From contig NZ_RQGD01000045.1 of assembly GCF_004770745.1 (NCBI RefSeq), forward strand, positions 86,461 to 150,460: DNA of 64,000 nucleotides. The letters run 5' to 3'. The notes under the pieces are model-generated. The model did no database searches and was not told the DNA's origin. It saw only the letters and a list, made by a program, of their open reading frames with translations. The translations under genes were made by a program, and so were the position numbers. This document shows, in pieces, positions 17,881 to 26,560 of the stretch. Every line of letters starts with the position of its first letter. Positions within the stretch are counted from its first letter, which is position 1. The stretch comes from Leptospira ognonensis. Its GTDB lineage: Bacteria; Spirochaetota; Leptospiria; Leptospirales; Leptospiraceae.

Positions 17881-19179
17881 CTATCGCCTTCTTGTTTTTT
17901 TAGAAGCTGGCCCTCTATTTCCACCACCGTTTCCACCACCACCTGGTCTTTGTGGCCTTCTTCCGCCTCCACCTCCGCCGCCGCCAGATCCATGAATCTT
18001 CGGAGCTTTTCCAGTATGTGATTCTACATTTTTGGAATGAAAAGGTTGTTCCCTGTCCACTGGTATGGAGATTCCAATCACCTTCTCAATGTCTTTGATC
18101 AACGAACGTTCGTCAGCCTCACAGATGGAAATGGCAATACCTTTTGCACCTGCTCTTGCTGTTCTGCCAATCCGATGCACGTAGGTTTCAGGGACATATG
18201 GGATTTCAAAATTAATCACATGAGTGATGTCATCAATATCGATACCACGTGCGGCTAAGTCTGTCGCAACGAGTGCCCGATTTTTTCCCGATCGGAAGTC
18301 TTCTAAAGCACGCTGTCTTGCCGATTGTGATTTGTTTCCATGGATGACATCTACTCTCACACCGTTTTTTGCCAAAAGTTCCGCGACCTTATTGGCACCA
18401 TGTTTCGTTTTTGTAAAAACGATGGCTCTTTTTAGAGCTTTGTCTTTAAAGATGTGAAGGAGCAGATCCTTTTTTTGGTCTTTATCAACATACATAACCG
18501 ATTGCGCAATGAGTTCTACAGTCGATGAAACGGGTGTTACGTCAATACGAATGGGATTTACAAGAATGGATTGCGCCAGCTTTTCGATGTCAGGTGGCAT
18601 TGTTGCTGAGAAAAATAAATTGTGCCGTTTTTTGGGTAAAAAAGTTAATATCTTTCTGATGGCATGAATAAAGCCCATATCGAGCATTCGATCTGCCTCA
18701 TCGAGTATAAAAACTTCTAAGTTTGCAAGTGAGACATATCTTTGGTCCATGAGATCCACGAGTCTACCCGGAGTCGCAACGAGCACATCGACTCCACTCG
18801 CAAGAGCTTTTACTTGTGGCGATTGACCTACACCACCAAACAGAACAGCTGTCTTGATTTGAAGGTATTTTCCGTATATTTTAAAACTATCATGTACTTG
18901 CACGGCTAGCTCACGTGTGGGAACGAGCACAAGAGTCCGCGGTTGTTTTGGCATGGTTTTACGATTATCAAGCATCAAATTATGAAGGATGGGAAGGGCA
19001 AAAGCTGCCGTTTTACCTGTTCCTGTTTGCGCACAACCAAGAAGGTCACGTTTTTCAAGTAATAATGGTACAGCCTGTATTTGAATCGGGGTTGGTTTCG
19101 TATAACCAGTCTCGTTCACTGCCTTGAGAATGTGGGGATCGAGCGATAGCTCGGAAAATGTTTCGATTTTTTTATGCAA
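17881..19179 (-). CDS. rhlE: DEAD-box RNA helicase, RhlE type
   Basis: 432 residues with all core motifs: Q motif (FSELSLDPHILKAVNETGYTKPTPIQ), I AQTGTGKT (50-57), Ia PTRELA (87-92), II DEAD (160-163), III SAT (191-193), V ATDLAARGIDI and VI HRIGRTARAG (335-344). The C-terminal tail (about 385-432) is rich in Gly, Arg and Pro and ends in KKTRRR, as in RhlE/CsdA-type proteins that act on ribosome assembly or RNA decay, often in the cold. The start is an ATG. The upstream region is shared with the divergently read leu leader. Confidence 0.93.
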   Translation of the reverse strand: MHKKIETFSELSLDPHILKAVNETGYTKPTPIQIQAVPLLLEKRDLLGCAQTGTGKTAAFALPILHNLMLDNRKTMPKQPRTLVLVPTRELAVQVHDSFKIYGKYLQIKTAVLFGGVGQSPQVKALASGVDVLVATPGRLVDLMDQRYVSLANLEVFILDEADRMLDMGFIHAIRKILTFLPKKRHNLFFSATMPPDIEKLAQSILVNPIRIDVTPVSSTVELIAQSVMYVDKDQKKDLLLHIFKDKALKRAIVFTKTKHGANKVAELLAKNGVRVDVIHGNKSQSARQRALEDFRSGKNRALVATDLAARGIDIDDITHVINFEIPYVPETYVHRIGRTARAGAKGIAISICEADERSLIKDIEKVIGISIPVDREQPFHSKNVESHTGKAPKIHGSGGGGGGGGRRPQRPGGGGNGGGNRGPASKKTRRR

Positions 19180-19262
19180 GGGTTGCCTACGTATATCTTT
19201 CCAGAATTGAGAACCAAGCCAATTTGAATAGGGAAATAAACCCCTAAGGGATGAAAAAAAAG

Positions 19263-19294
19263 TTGACGAAATGGAGAATTCTTACGTCTATAAA
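19263..19294 (+). promoter_or_regulatory. Candidate promoter of the leu leader
   Basis: TTGACG (19263-19268) and TATAAA (19289-19294) are separated by 20 bases; TCTATA (19287-19292) would give an 18-base spacer. Transcription would start at about 19301-19303, directly at the leader peptide ATG, which has no ribosome site. Confidence 0.5.
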
Positions 19295-19302
19295 GTCAGA
19301 AT

Positions 19303-19356
19303 ATGAAATCTTCTATCAACATTCCTAGTTCTCTCCTCCTCCTCGGACTCATATAA
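19303..19356 (+). CDS. leuL: Leucine leader peptide (attenuator)
   Basis: An 18-codon reading frame, MKSSINIPSSLLLLGLI then TAA. Five of its 17 residues are Leu, four of them consecutive CTC codons. It ends 30 bases before a terminator hairpin and 130 bases before a 2-isopropylmalate synthase-like gene. Stalling of the ribosome at the CTC run when charged tRNA-Leu is scarce would keep the leader from folding as hairpin 1:2. The frame has no Shine-Dalgarno sequence and may be translated as a leaderless message. This frame is too short for ordinary gene finding, but the codon run and the hairpins agree. Confidence 0.75.
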   Translation: MKSSINIPSSLLLLGLI

Positions 19357-19418
19357 GTTCGAGGGAGAGAGTGCTTTGTCAATGGAGCCCGAGTCCCTCA
19401 AAGGATTCGGGCTTTTTT
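19331..19418 (+). terminator. Leucine attenuator: pause hairpin, antiterminator and terminator
   Basis: Three competing pairings can be read. 1:2 pairs the Leu-codon segment (CCTCG, 19341-19345, and CTCTC upstream) with CGAGG (19360-19364) and GAGAG. 2:3 pairs GAGGGA (19361-19366) with TCCCTC (19394-19399). 3:4 is an 11-bp terminator stem, 19386-19396 with 19403-19413, one G-T pair, loop CTCAAA, followed by six T residues. Formation of 2:3 uses bases of arm 3 and would prevent the terminator. A further GGACTC/GAGTCC match (19345-19350 with 19391-19396) may contribute. Confidence 0.7.
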
Positions 19419-19443
19419 GTTTGTAGCCTCCTGCAGACAAAAA

Positions 19444-19481
19444 CCCCTTCCAATGAGAGTCCTCTGGCGATGGAAGGGGGG
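19444..19481 (+). promoter_or_regulatory. Hairpin covering the leuA ribosome-binding site
   Basis: CCCCTTCCA (19444-19452) is exactly complementary to TGGAAGGGG (19471-19479), which contains the strong GGAAGGGGGG ribosome site of leuA (ATG at 19487). The 18-base loop has a small internal GAG/CTC match. If formed, the hairpin would limit leuA translation. This is read from the sequence; a biological role is inference. Confidence 0.5.
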
Positions 19482-19486
19482 AAAAA

Positions 19487-20674
19487 ATGTATCAAGATCA
19501 AAACTTCCAGAAAAAAATCTGGATCCAAGATGTAACTTTGCGTGACGGCAATCAGGCATTAAAAAAGCCATGGACACTTTCTGAAAAAGAATCCGTCTTT
19601 GATAAGTTAGTTGAGCTGAACGTAAACGGTATCGAAGTTGGATTTCCTTCTTCAAACAGCAGTGAATTTGAGGCTTCCGCAACTCTGGCAAAAAAAGCAC
19701 CTGCACATATCACCATCGCCGGGCTTTCTCGTGCGATTCAAAAAGAAATTGAAGTCACTTGGGAAGCGATCTCCCATGCCAAACTTCCAAGATTGCACAT
19801 CGTCTACCCAGTGAGTGCCTTTCAAATTCAAAATGTGCTTAGAATTTCACCCGAGCAAGTGTTAGAGAAAATATACAATGCAGTAAGTTTTGCTAGAAAA
19901 ATCAGCGGAAAACAAACGAGCATCCAATTTTCAGGTGAACATTTTGGAGATGCCTTAGATAACTTTGACTTCGCAGTGAAAGCTTTCCAGACATCTATTG
20001 AGGCAGGAGCCAATGTGATCAATCTTCCAAACACAGTCGAAAGATACAGACCCTTCTTATTCGTCGAAATGGTGAGAAAGTTGGCAGAACAGATTCCAGA
20101 ACATATCACAATCTCTGTTCATACGCATAACGACTTAGGTATGGCAACAGCTACAACTGTCGAAAGTTGTTTTGCGGGAGTGACCCAAGTGGAAGTTGCC
20201 TTGAATGGATTAGGTGAAAGAGCAGGGAATACGAATCTATATGAAACTGCGATCGCTCTTCATGAATGCGGTCAGAAATTGGATTTAAATTTTCAAAGAA
20301 TCTATCCAACTGCAAAGTTCATTGCAGACCTGACAGGAATTCCGATTGGAGAAAAAGCACCAATCGTTGGTTCAGATATCTTTGCTCATAGAAGCGGAAT
20401 CCACCAAGATGGAGTCACCAAAACGATGGGTCAAAAGAAGGGAGCTTACAGAACCTTTACACCTGAATTTGTTGGACGAACAGATGAGGAATCCATTCGC
20501 TTTACAAATCAATCTGGTGCCAAGGCGATAAAATACATGTTAGATGGAGTAGGAAAAATACTGGAAAATGAGAAAATTCAAATTTTGTTCCATAAAGCCA
20601 AAGAAGTTTCCAGTTCACAAGGCAATCGAGCGATTGAAGTTGAGGAACTCATTGCTTGGTCCAAAAATCTCTAA
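19487..20674 (+). CDS. leuA: 2-isopropylmalate synthase-like enzyme without regulatory domain
   Basis: 395 residues of the LeuA/homocitrate/citramalate synthase family, which condense acetyl-CoA with a 2-oxoacid. The catalytic motif LRDGNQAL (18-25), the metal ligands HTHND (212-216), GLGERAGN (241-248) and HRSGIHQDG (301-309) are present. The form RDGNQ rather than RDGEQ is that of the LeuA2/fungal-type group. The chain stops at about residue 395, so the C-terminal leucine-binding LeuA dimer domain (about 120 residues) is missing and feedback inhibition by that domain is not expected. The leucine attenuator upstream strongly suggests leucine synthesis rather than citramalate or homocitrate synthesis. 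Confidence 0.85.
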   Translation: MYQDQNFQKKIWIQDVTLRDGNQALKKPWTLSEKESVFDKLVELNVNGIEVGFPSSNSSEFEASATLAKKAPAHITIAGLSRAIQKEIEVTWEAISHAKLPRLHIVYPVSAFQIQNVLRISPEQVLEKIYNAVSFARKISGKQTSIQFSGEHFGDALDNFDFAVKAFQTSIEAGANVINLPNTVERYRPFLFVEMVRKLAEQIPEHITISVHTHNDLGMATATTVESCFAGVTQVEVALNGLGERAGNTNLYETAIALHECGQKLDLNFQRIYPTAKFIADLTGIPIGEKAPIVGSDIFAHRSGIHQDGVTKTMGQKKGAYRTFTPEFVGRTDEESIRFTNQSGAKAIKYMLDGVGKILENEKIQILFHKAKEVSSSQGNRAIEVEELIAWSKNL

Positions 20675-20689
20675 CAAAATATTTCAGAG

Positions 20690-20719
20690 TTGACATTCAA
20701 TTGCCTATGGTTACATATT
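20690..20719 (+). promoter_or_regulatory. Candidate promoter of the amidohydrolase gene
   Basis: A perfect TTGACA (20690-20695) with CATATT (20714-20719) at 18 bases or TACATA at 16. The gene begins at 20756 after GAGGAT. Confidence 0.4.
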
Positions 20720-20755
20720 TTGACCTACGCATTGTTCGTTGCTTGAGGATGATAT

Positions 20756-22507
20756 ATGGCCACTACTTTGATTCAAGGTGCTCGCATTTTTGATGGTTCA
20801 AAAAAAGATTCTTTTATCGGTGATTTAAGAATCAAAGATGGAATGGTTCAGGACCTTGATACATCCCTCACACCTGAACCTGATGATGAAATCATCGATG
20901 CCCATGGGCTTTGGCTCACGCCTGGATTTATTGACTTTCACACGCATTATGATGCTGAGATTGAGGTAGCGCCAGACTTGTCCGAATCGGTTCGTCATGG
21001 CGTGACAACCATTGCCCTGGGAAGCTGCTCCTTGAGCCTTGCGATTGGAGAGCCAGTAGATTTAGCTGATATGTTCAGCCGTGTCGAGGCAATACCAAGA
21101 AAAAATGTCCTTGAAATTCTGCAAAAAAATAAGAATTGGAATTCCGCTCAGGAATACGTTGATCATCTAAATTCCATTTCACTCGGGCCAAATGTTGTAT
21201 CCTTTGCTGGCCACTCTGCGATACGAACGCATGTTATGGGATTAGAAAGAGCACTTACCAAAGGCGAAAATCCAACGAAACAAGAACTTAGTAAGATGAA
21301 AGATCACTTAACCGAAGCACTCGATGCTGGCTTTCTCGGGATGTCAATCAATACCTTGGTTTGGGACAAAATGGATGGCAATCGTTTTCGTTCCCGTCCC
21401 CTACCTTCTACCTATGCGAGTTGGAGCGAGTACCGAGCTTTCAATCAGATTTTGAGAGAACGTGGAAAGGTATTCCAAGGTGTGCCAAACGTATCGACTA
21501 AAATCAATCTACTCATGTTTCTTTGGGAAGCATTGGGAATCATTCGCAAACCACTAAAGACGACCATCATTTCTATGATGGACGTAAAGTATGATCCTCA
21601 TCTTTATAAACTTCTTGGTTTCATTGGCCGTATCATCAATAAACTTTTCCGATCGGATTTCAGATACCAATCCCTTCCTGAACCTTTTGATCTTTATGCA
21701 GATGGTATGGACGTTGTCGTCTTTGAAGAGTTTGGTGCGGGAGCCGCAGCCAACCATCTTGAAGATGAATTGGAACGTAAAAAATTAATGAAGGATACAA
21801 AATACAGATCTTGGTTCAAAAGACAATGGAATAATTGGTTTTTACCTAGAGTCTTCCATCGTGATTTTCGTGAAACGAAAGTTGTCTCGGCTCCAGATAA
21901 TAGTCTGATCGGAAAGTCAATCGATGACATCGCTAAAGAAAGAAAAGTAGATTCGGCAACGGCCTTTCTCGACCTAGTGGCTGAGCATGGAAACTCCATC
22001 CGTTGGTATACAGTCATGGCAAACCATCGCTTAGCCCCGCTTCAAAAAATCATTTCTCATCCCGATGTTCTCATCGGCTTTTCTGATGCAGGTGCTCACT
22101 TGCGGGGGATGGCGCACTATAATTTTCCCTTGCGTATGTTAAAACTGGCCTACGATGCAGAAAAATCCAAGAAGCCATTTATGAGTTTAGAATATGCTGT
22201 ATTTCGTTTGACCGGGGAAATTGCCGATTGGTTTGGAATCGACGCAGGTTACCTTCGAAAGGGAAAACGTGCGGATCTTGTGCTAATTGATCCAGAGAAA
22301 TTGAATGAAGATCTGGCAAAAGATGTCGAGGCTCCGATGCCATTTATGAACGACTTCAAGCGATGGGTGAGAAGAAATGATGAGACGATCAAAAATGTCT
22401 ACATCAACGGGAAGCTTGCTATTAAGAATGGTGTTCCCGTATCAAAACTTGGCAAAGAAAAAGGGTATGGAAAATTTTTAAGGTCCCAGCTAGGGAAGGG
22501 AAGCTAG
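20756..22507 (+). CDS. N-acyl-D-amino-acid deacylase family amidohydrolase
   Basis: 583 residues of the amidohydrolase superfamily (D-aminoacylase group). The metal motif GFIDFHTHYDAEIEVAPDL (HxH near 62-64), the Cys-containing TIALGSCSLSLAI, GHSAIRTHVMG, and the late metal Asp in IGFSDAGAHLRGM match this subfamily. The C terminus has the usual composite-domain end RADLVLIDPEKL...VYINGKLAIKNG. Relatives hydrolyse N-acyl-D-amino acids or unrelated cyclic amides, so the substrate is uncertain. It has its own promoter and a GAGGAT ribosome site; opgG starts 65 bp downstream. Confidence 0.85.
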   Translation: MATTLIQGARIFDGSKKDSFIGDLRIKDGMVQDLDTSLTPEPDDEIIDAHGLWLTPGFIDFHTHYDAEIEVAPDLSESVRHGVTTIALGSCSLSLAIGEPVDLADMFSRVEAIPRKNVLEILQKNKNWNSAQEYVDHLNSISLGPNVVSFAGHSAIRTHVMGLERALTKGENPTKQELSKMKDHLTEALDAGFLGMSINTLVWDKMDGNRFRSRPLPSTYASWSEYRAFNQILRERGKVFQGVPNVSTKINLLMFLWEALGIIRKPLKTTIISMMDVKYDPHLYKLLGFIGRIINKLFRSDFRYQSLPEPFDLYADGMDVVVFEEFGAGAAANHLEDELERKKLMKDTKYRSWFKRQWNNWFLPRVFHRDFRETKVVSAPDNSLIGKSIDDIAKERKVDSATAFLDLVAEHGNSIRWYTVMANHRLAPLQKIISHPDVLIGFSDAGAHLRGMAHYNFPLRMLKLAYDAEKSKKPFMSLEYAVFRLTGEIADWFGIDAGYLRKGKRADLVLIDPEKLNEDLAKDVEAPMPFMNDFKRWVRRNDETIKNVYINGKLAIKNGVPVSKLGKEKGYGKFLRSQLGKGS

Positions 22508-22572
22508 CCATTTTAGTAGACAGAAGAGTTAAAAAAATGAGGAAATATACGAAACATTTCGGACTATGACTT

Positions 22573-24135
22573 ATGGGGTTGGTCAATTTAATACTTGGAG
22601 CGATTGCTGCCTTGCTCATAGCAACTGGCATCACCAAAGACCCCAACCAGAATAACGGAAATGTAACGATCACGACACCTCATGAGGTGGTTCGGCCTGA
22701 AATGGATTTTTCCAAACTAAAGGAAAAGGCACGTAAGCTTTTAGAATCACCTTACATTGAAATCAAACCTCATACCTCGAAAGAACTTTCTTCCTTACCA
22801 TACGATCGCTATAAAAACATTCGCTTTCGAACTGAAAAATCATTATGGAGGAGCGAAGGTAGTGCTTTTCAAATTCAATTCATGCCTCCAGGTCACTTAT
22901 ATAATTATGCGATCAATATCAACGAAATGGTTGGATCAAACTACCAACGTATTCCTTTCCTAGAAGAATATTTTGATTGGAGTGAAGTAGGAGAAATCAA
23001 GCTCAACGCGGAGATTGGACATACGGGATTTAAGATCCATTATCCTATCAATACCGATGAACATACGGATGAGTTTGCCGTCTTCCAAGGGGCAAGCTAC
23101 TTTCGGATCGTTTCGAAAGGGCAATTCTATGGTTTGTCAGCACGAGGTCTTGGCATTAACACTGGTATGGCAAACACTCAAGAAGAGTTTCCTGTCTTCA
23201 AAGAATTTTGGATTAAAAAACCTGGTAAATTTGATTCTACGATATTCGTTTATGCCTTGTTAGATGGAAAATCGGTAACTGGCGCGTATGAAATTGAAAT
23301 CGTTCCTGGCGAGATTTCCAAAACAATCATCAATGCAGAAATATATTTAAGAAAGCCTGTAGAAAAACTAGGCATCTCTCCCCTAACCAGTATGTTTTGG
23401 TATGGCGAAAACTCGCAAGTTCCGCAAGGCCAAGCTTATCCTGAAGTCCACGATTCGGATGGGCTGCAGTATCAGACAGAAACCGGTGATTATTATTGGA
23501 GACCCATAGATAATCCAAAGAAACCACATACCCATATCATTGATTTAGAGAATCCCAAAGGATTTGGCCTCATCCAAAGAGATAAAGACTTTGCAAGTTA
23601 CGAAGACACTAACATGAAGTACCAGTTGAGGCCTAGTGCTTGGATAGAACCAGGAGACAGCTTTGGAAAGGGGCAGATACATTTATTTCGATTTCCCACA
23701 AAACAAGATTCAGACGATAATGTCACACTATTTTGGGTACCATCCAACCTACCGGAAGTCGGTGAGCCACTCCGTTTGCAGTATAGTATCCTTTGGAATG
23801 TTTACCCACCCAAAAAGTTAGCTTATGTTGTGGGAACGAGAACTAATCTCGGAAAGGATGGAGAACGAAATTTTTTCATCGATTTTAAAGGTGAAAAATT
23901 ACAATCCTATACAGAAGAAAAATTACCGACGCCCGTCGTTGAATCTTGGAATGAACCAATTGAAGTAACAAATGTGATAATCCAGAAAATTCCCGAATCA
24001 GAAAAATTTCGAATCTCGTTTCAAATACCAGCAAAACTTGGAAATAAAAATACGGAGTTAAAAGCCTATCTAAAAGACAATTCCGAGGTGATCTCAGAAA
24101 CATGGATAACAACGTGGGACCATGCCAACCAGTAA
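22573..24135 (+). CDS. opgG: Periplasmic glucan biosynthesis protein OpgG/MdoG
   Basis: 520 residues. The N terminus (2-20) is a hydrophobic segment that can serve as signal or anchor; an alternative longer start is blocked by frame. The body matches OpgG/OpgD: YDRYKNIRFRTEKSLWRSE, FKIHYPINTDEHTDEFAVFQGASYFRIVSKGQFYGLSARGLGINT, TSMFWYGENS and the Trp-rich DGLQYQTETGDYYWRP...NPKGFGLIQRDKDFASYED. OpgG is needed to build or branch osmoregulated periplasmic glucans made by OpgH. It lies in an operon with a small membrane protein and opgH; the next gene starts 14 bp before its stop. Confidence 0.9.
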   Translation: MGLVNLILGAIAALLIATGITKDPNQNNGNVTITTPHEVVRPEMDFSKLKEKARKLLESPYIEIKPHTSKELSSLPYDRYKNIRFRTEKSLWRSEGSAFQIQFMPPGHLYNYAININEMVGSNYQRIPFLEEYFDWSEVGEIKLNAEIGHTGFKIHYPINTDEHTDEFAVFQGASYFRIVSKGQFYGLSARGLGINTGMANTQEEFPVFKEFWIKKPGKFDSTIFVYALLDGKSVTGAYEIEIVPGEISKTIINAEIYLRKPVEKLGISPLTSMFWYGENSQVPQGQAYPEVHDSDGLQYQTETGDYYWRPIDNPKKPHTHIIDLENPKGFGLIQRDKDFASYEDTNMKYQLRPSAWIEPGDSFGKGQIHLFRFPTKQDSDDNVTLFWVPSNLPEVGEPLRLQYSILWNVYPPKKLAYVVGTRTNLGKDGERNFFIDFKGEKLQSYTEEKLPTPVVESWNEPIEVTNVIIQKIPESEKFRISFQIPAKLGNKNTELKAYLKDNSEVISETWITTWDHANQ

Positions 24136-24568
24136 ACTTGTTTTAGCTCTCGAGAAAAGACTGCGAGCCTTAGGAAATGATGATCCCATTTACATCGCAG
24201 ATATAATCCGCAAGATTTTATCTGAGGATAAAGAACTTACCTTAACGGAAGCAATGGACAGATTTGAAACGGAAGTCGAAAGGTCTTCCTTGGCAGAACT
24301 TGGACTCGAACAAGATCGCTTTCCAGATTTAAAATTTGAGAGTCTAGTATTAAAAGAATTTCGAAACCATCCAGATTTCAATCAGATAGCAGTTACCTTA
24401 AAGAATCAATTTTCTTCACGGGGAAAAGGATTTGGGAAAATGGTTCCGCGTCCCATTGATTTTTCCGGATTCGCAAGATTATCAGAAGAAAAAATCGATA
24501 AAAAAACTGTCATTTTCACCATATTGTTTTGGATTATTATATATTCTCTAATTCTTTATTTTATTTAA
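24122..24568 (+). CDS. Small membrane protein between opgG and opgH
   Basis: 148 residues. The first 125 are soluble and charged, and the last 20 form one transmembrane helix (VIFTILFWIIIYSLILYFI). I do not recognise a domain. Its position, overlapping opgG by 14 bp and ending 7 bp before opgH, argues for a role in glucan synthesis. E. coli OpgH has a long N-terminal cytoplasmic domain before its first membrane helix; the OpgH here lacks most of it, so this protein could be that domain split off as a partner. The comparison is inference. Confidence 0.6.
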   Translation: MPTSKLVLALEKRLRALGNDDPIYIADIIRKILSEDKELTLTEAMDRFETEVERSSLAELGLEQDRFPDLKFESLVLKEFRNHPDFNQIAVTLKNQFSSRGKGFGKMVPRPIDFSGFARLSEEKIDKKTVIFTILFWIIIYSLILYFI

Positions 24569-24575
24569 TTCGCAT

Positions 24576-26558
24576 ATGCCATTTATCAAATTTAATACTT
24601 ATACATTTAGGATTTTTTCTTTTTGGGGTTTTGTAAATTTACTTTCAGGTTATGGCACACTTGTCTACTTTGAATTTCTATCTTTTCGACAGTTTGATTG
24701 GATTGACGGAATCCTACTTTTTACATTTTCCATTTTATTTTTGCACCTATCTTATGGGGCAACCATCGCCCTTTTTGGATTCTTTCAATACTTCAAAGGA
24801 GGCGATGCAAAGAGATGCATCATCGAAAAAGACCTTCTTAAATCTATCGAAATCGATAAAGTACCTGTCGCCATTGTTGTACCTATCTATAATGAAAATC
24901 CAACGGAGGTCTATGAGAGAATATCATCCATGTATTCCGCGATCAAATCATCTAACGAATGCAACTCTTTCGATTTTTTTATACTTAGCGACTCAAACCA
25001 ACCACATGTTTGGATCGAAGAAGAATTAGAATATATCAAACTGATAAAAAAAACAGAGGGTTGGGGAAGGATTTACTATCGTCGCCGAAAGTCCAATACG
25101 AATGGAAAAAGCGGGAATATTTCGGATTTTTGTAGGCGGTTTGGAAAAAATTACCGGTATATGATTGTTCTCGATGCGGATAGTTATATGGAAGCCGATG
25201 CCATGCTTCTTCTCGCAAAAAAAATGGAATCGGAACCAACCTTAGGAATCTTGCAAACAAATCCCCAAATTTACAAAACCCAGTCCTTATTCCAAAAACT
25301 TTTCGCATATTCTCAAAAGCTATATAGCGAGTATTATCTAACGGGTGCTAGTTATTGGCAGATGAATTCTAGTTCTTTTTGGGGCCATAACGCCATTATC
25401 AGGCTTGAGCCTTTTATCGAGCATTGCGCACTTCCCAAGCTCCCTAAGTTAGGTGCTCTTGGTGGCAAAATTTTAAGCCATGATACGATTGAGGCCGCTC
25501 TAATTCGAAGAGCTGGATATTCCGTACAATTCACAACAGATCTGCCGGGGAGTTTCGAAGAATATCCTCCGACCTGGATTGAATCTCTGCAGAGAGACCA
25601 AAGATGGTGCCAAGGAAATTTACAACACTTTTGGTTTTTAGGAGCCCGCGAATTAAATTTCCAGTCTAAGATTTCAATATTGCTTGGAATTTTTTCCTAT
25701 CTTTCCAGTGTACTTTGGCTTCTATTTATCGTTTTGTCCCTGATCTTGTATTTAGATGATTTACGCTTTTTTAGATTGGCATTTAATTCCAGAGAATTTG
25801 AAATCATATTCAAACAGTATTATATTGGAAAAGCGATTCAACTTCAGGCAATTACGCTCTGTCTTCTTTTTGTGCCTAAAATTTTAGCATTCCTTGTCGA
25901 ATTGATAAAACCCGAACGAATTCCGATTTCTAGACTCAAACTGACGAGCTTTTTTCTCATAGAAACTTTCGTATCTTTCCTGATGGCGCCGACCAACATG
26001 TTTATGTATGTACAATTTGTACTCTTTACCTTATCAGGCAAAAAAGTGATTTGGAAAAATCAAAATCGGGACATTTCAAAAGCACTTCCTTTTTTTATCG
26101 CATTTCAAAATTTCAAAATGCCATTTATAAGTGGTATTTTAATTTTTATACTTTTATGGCACACAGAAACTCAATTATTGATTTGGATTTCTCCTATTTG
26201 GGCCTCATGGATACTCGCGCCGCTCATCGCAGTTGTGTCTTCTCTCGTCACTGTCCAAACGCATCCATCAAACTTAACTGAAAAATCAGAAATTACGCCG
26301 ACAAATGCATTGAAGCTTGTATTAACCGATCCTTATATATTTGGAATTCATTTGTTTATGATTCGAGAGCGGCTTTTAGAAAAGGAAAAATCGAAGGAAT
26401 CCCTAAAGCTTCTTTGCGAAAAAATGCTCTTTCAAGGACCAAAAGCAATCTCCGCAAAGGAAACATTGCGAATCTTATATAGCAAAACGGCGCTAATCAC
26501 GTTTCACGATAAATATTGGAAAACATATCCTTCTGAAAGAAATCCGTATTGGAATTGA
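24576..26558 (+). CDS. opgH: Glucan glucosyltransferase OpgH/MdoH
   Basis: 660 residues, family GT2. Two membrane helices (about 10-30 and 40-65) precede the cytoplasmic catalytic domain, which contains VAIVVPIYNENP, the DxD motif VLDADSYMEAD, DTIEAALIRRAGY and QRDQRWCQGNLQHFWF (the Q-x-x-R-W motif). About five more helices follow. OpgH makes linear beta-glucan from UDP-glucose while exporting it to the periplasm. The protein is about 190 residues shorter than E. coli OpgH, mostly at the N terminus. It is cotranscribed with opgG. Confidence 0.9.
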   Translation: MPFIKFNTYTFRIFSFWGFVNLLSGYGTLVYFEFLSFRQFDWIDGILLFTFSILFLHLSYGATIALFGFFQYFKGGDAKRCIIEKDLLKSIEIDKVPVAIVVPIYNENPTEVYERISSMYSAIKSSNECNSFDFFILSDSNQPHVWIEEELEYIKLIKKTEGWGRIYYRRRKSNTNGKSGNISDFCRRFGKNYRYMIVLDADSYMEADAMLLLAKKMESEPTLGILQTNPQIYKTQSLFQKLFAYSQKLYSEYYLTGASYWQMNSSSFWGHNAIIRLEPFIEHCALPKLPKLGALGGKILSHDTIEAALIRRAGYSVQFTTDLPGSFEEYPPTWIESLQRDQRWCQGNLQHFWFLGARELNFQSKISILLGIFSYLSSVLWLLFIVLSLILYLDDLRFFRLAFNSREFEIIFKQYYIGKAIQLQAITLCLLFVPKILAFLVELIKPERIPISRLKLTSFFLIETFVSFLMAPTNMFMYVQFVLFTLSGKKVIWKNQNRDISKALPFFIAFQNFKMPFISGILIFILLWHTETQLLIWISPIWASWILAPLIAVVSSLVTVQTHPSNLTEKSEITPTNALKLVLTDPYIFGIHLFMIRERLLEKEKSKESLKLLCEKMLFQGPKAISAKETLRILYSKTALITFHDKYWKTYPSERNPYWN

Positions 26559-26560
26559 AT

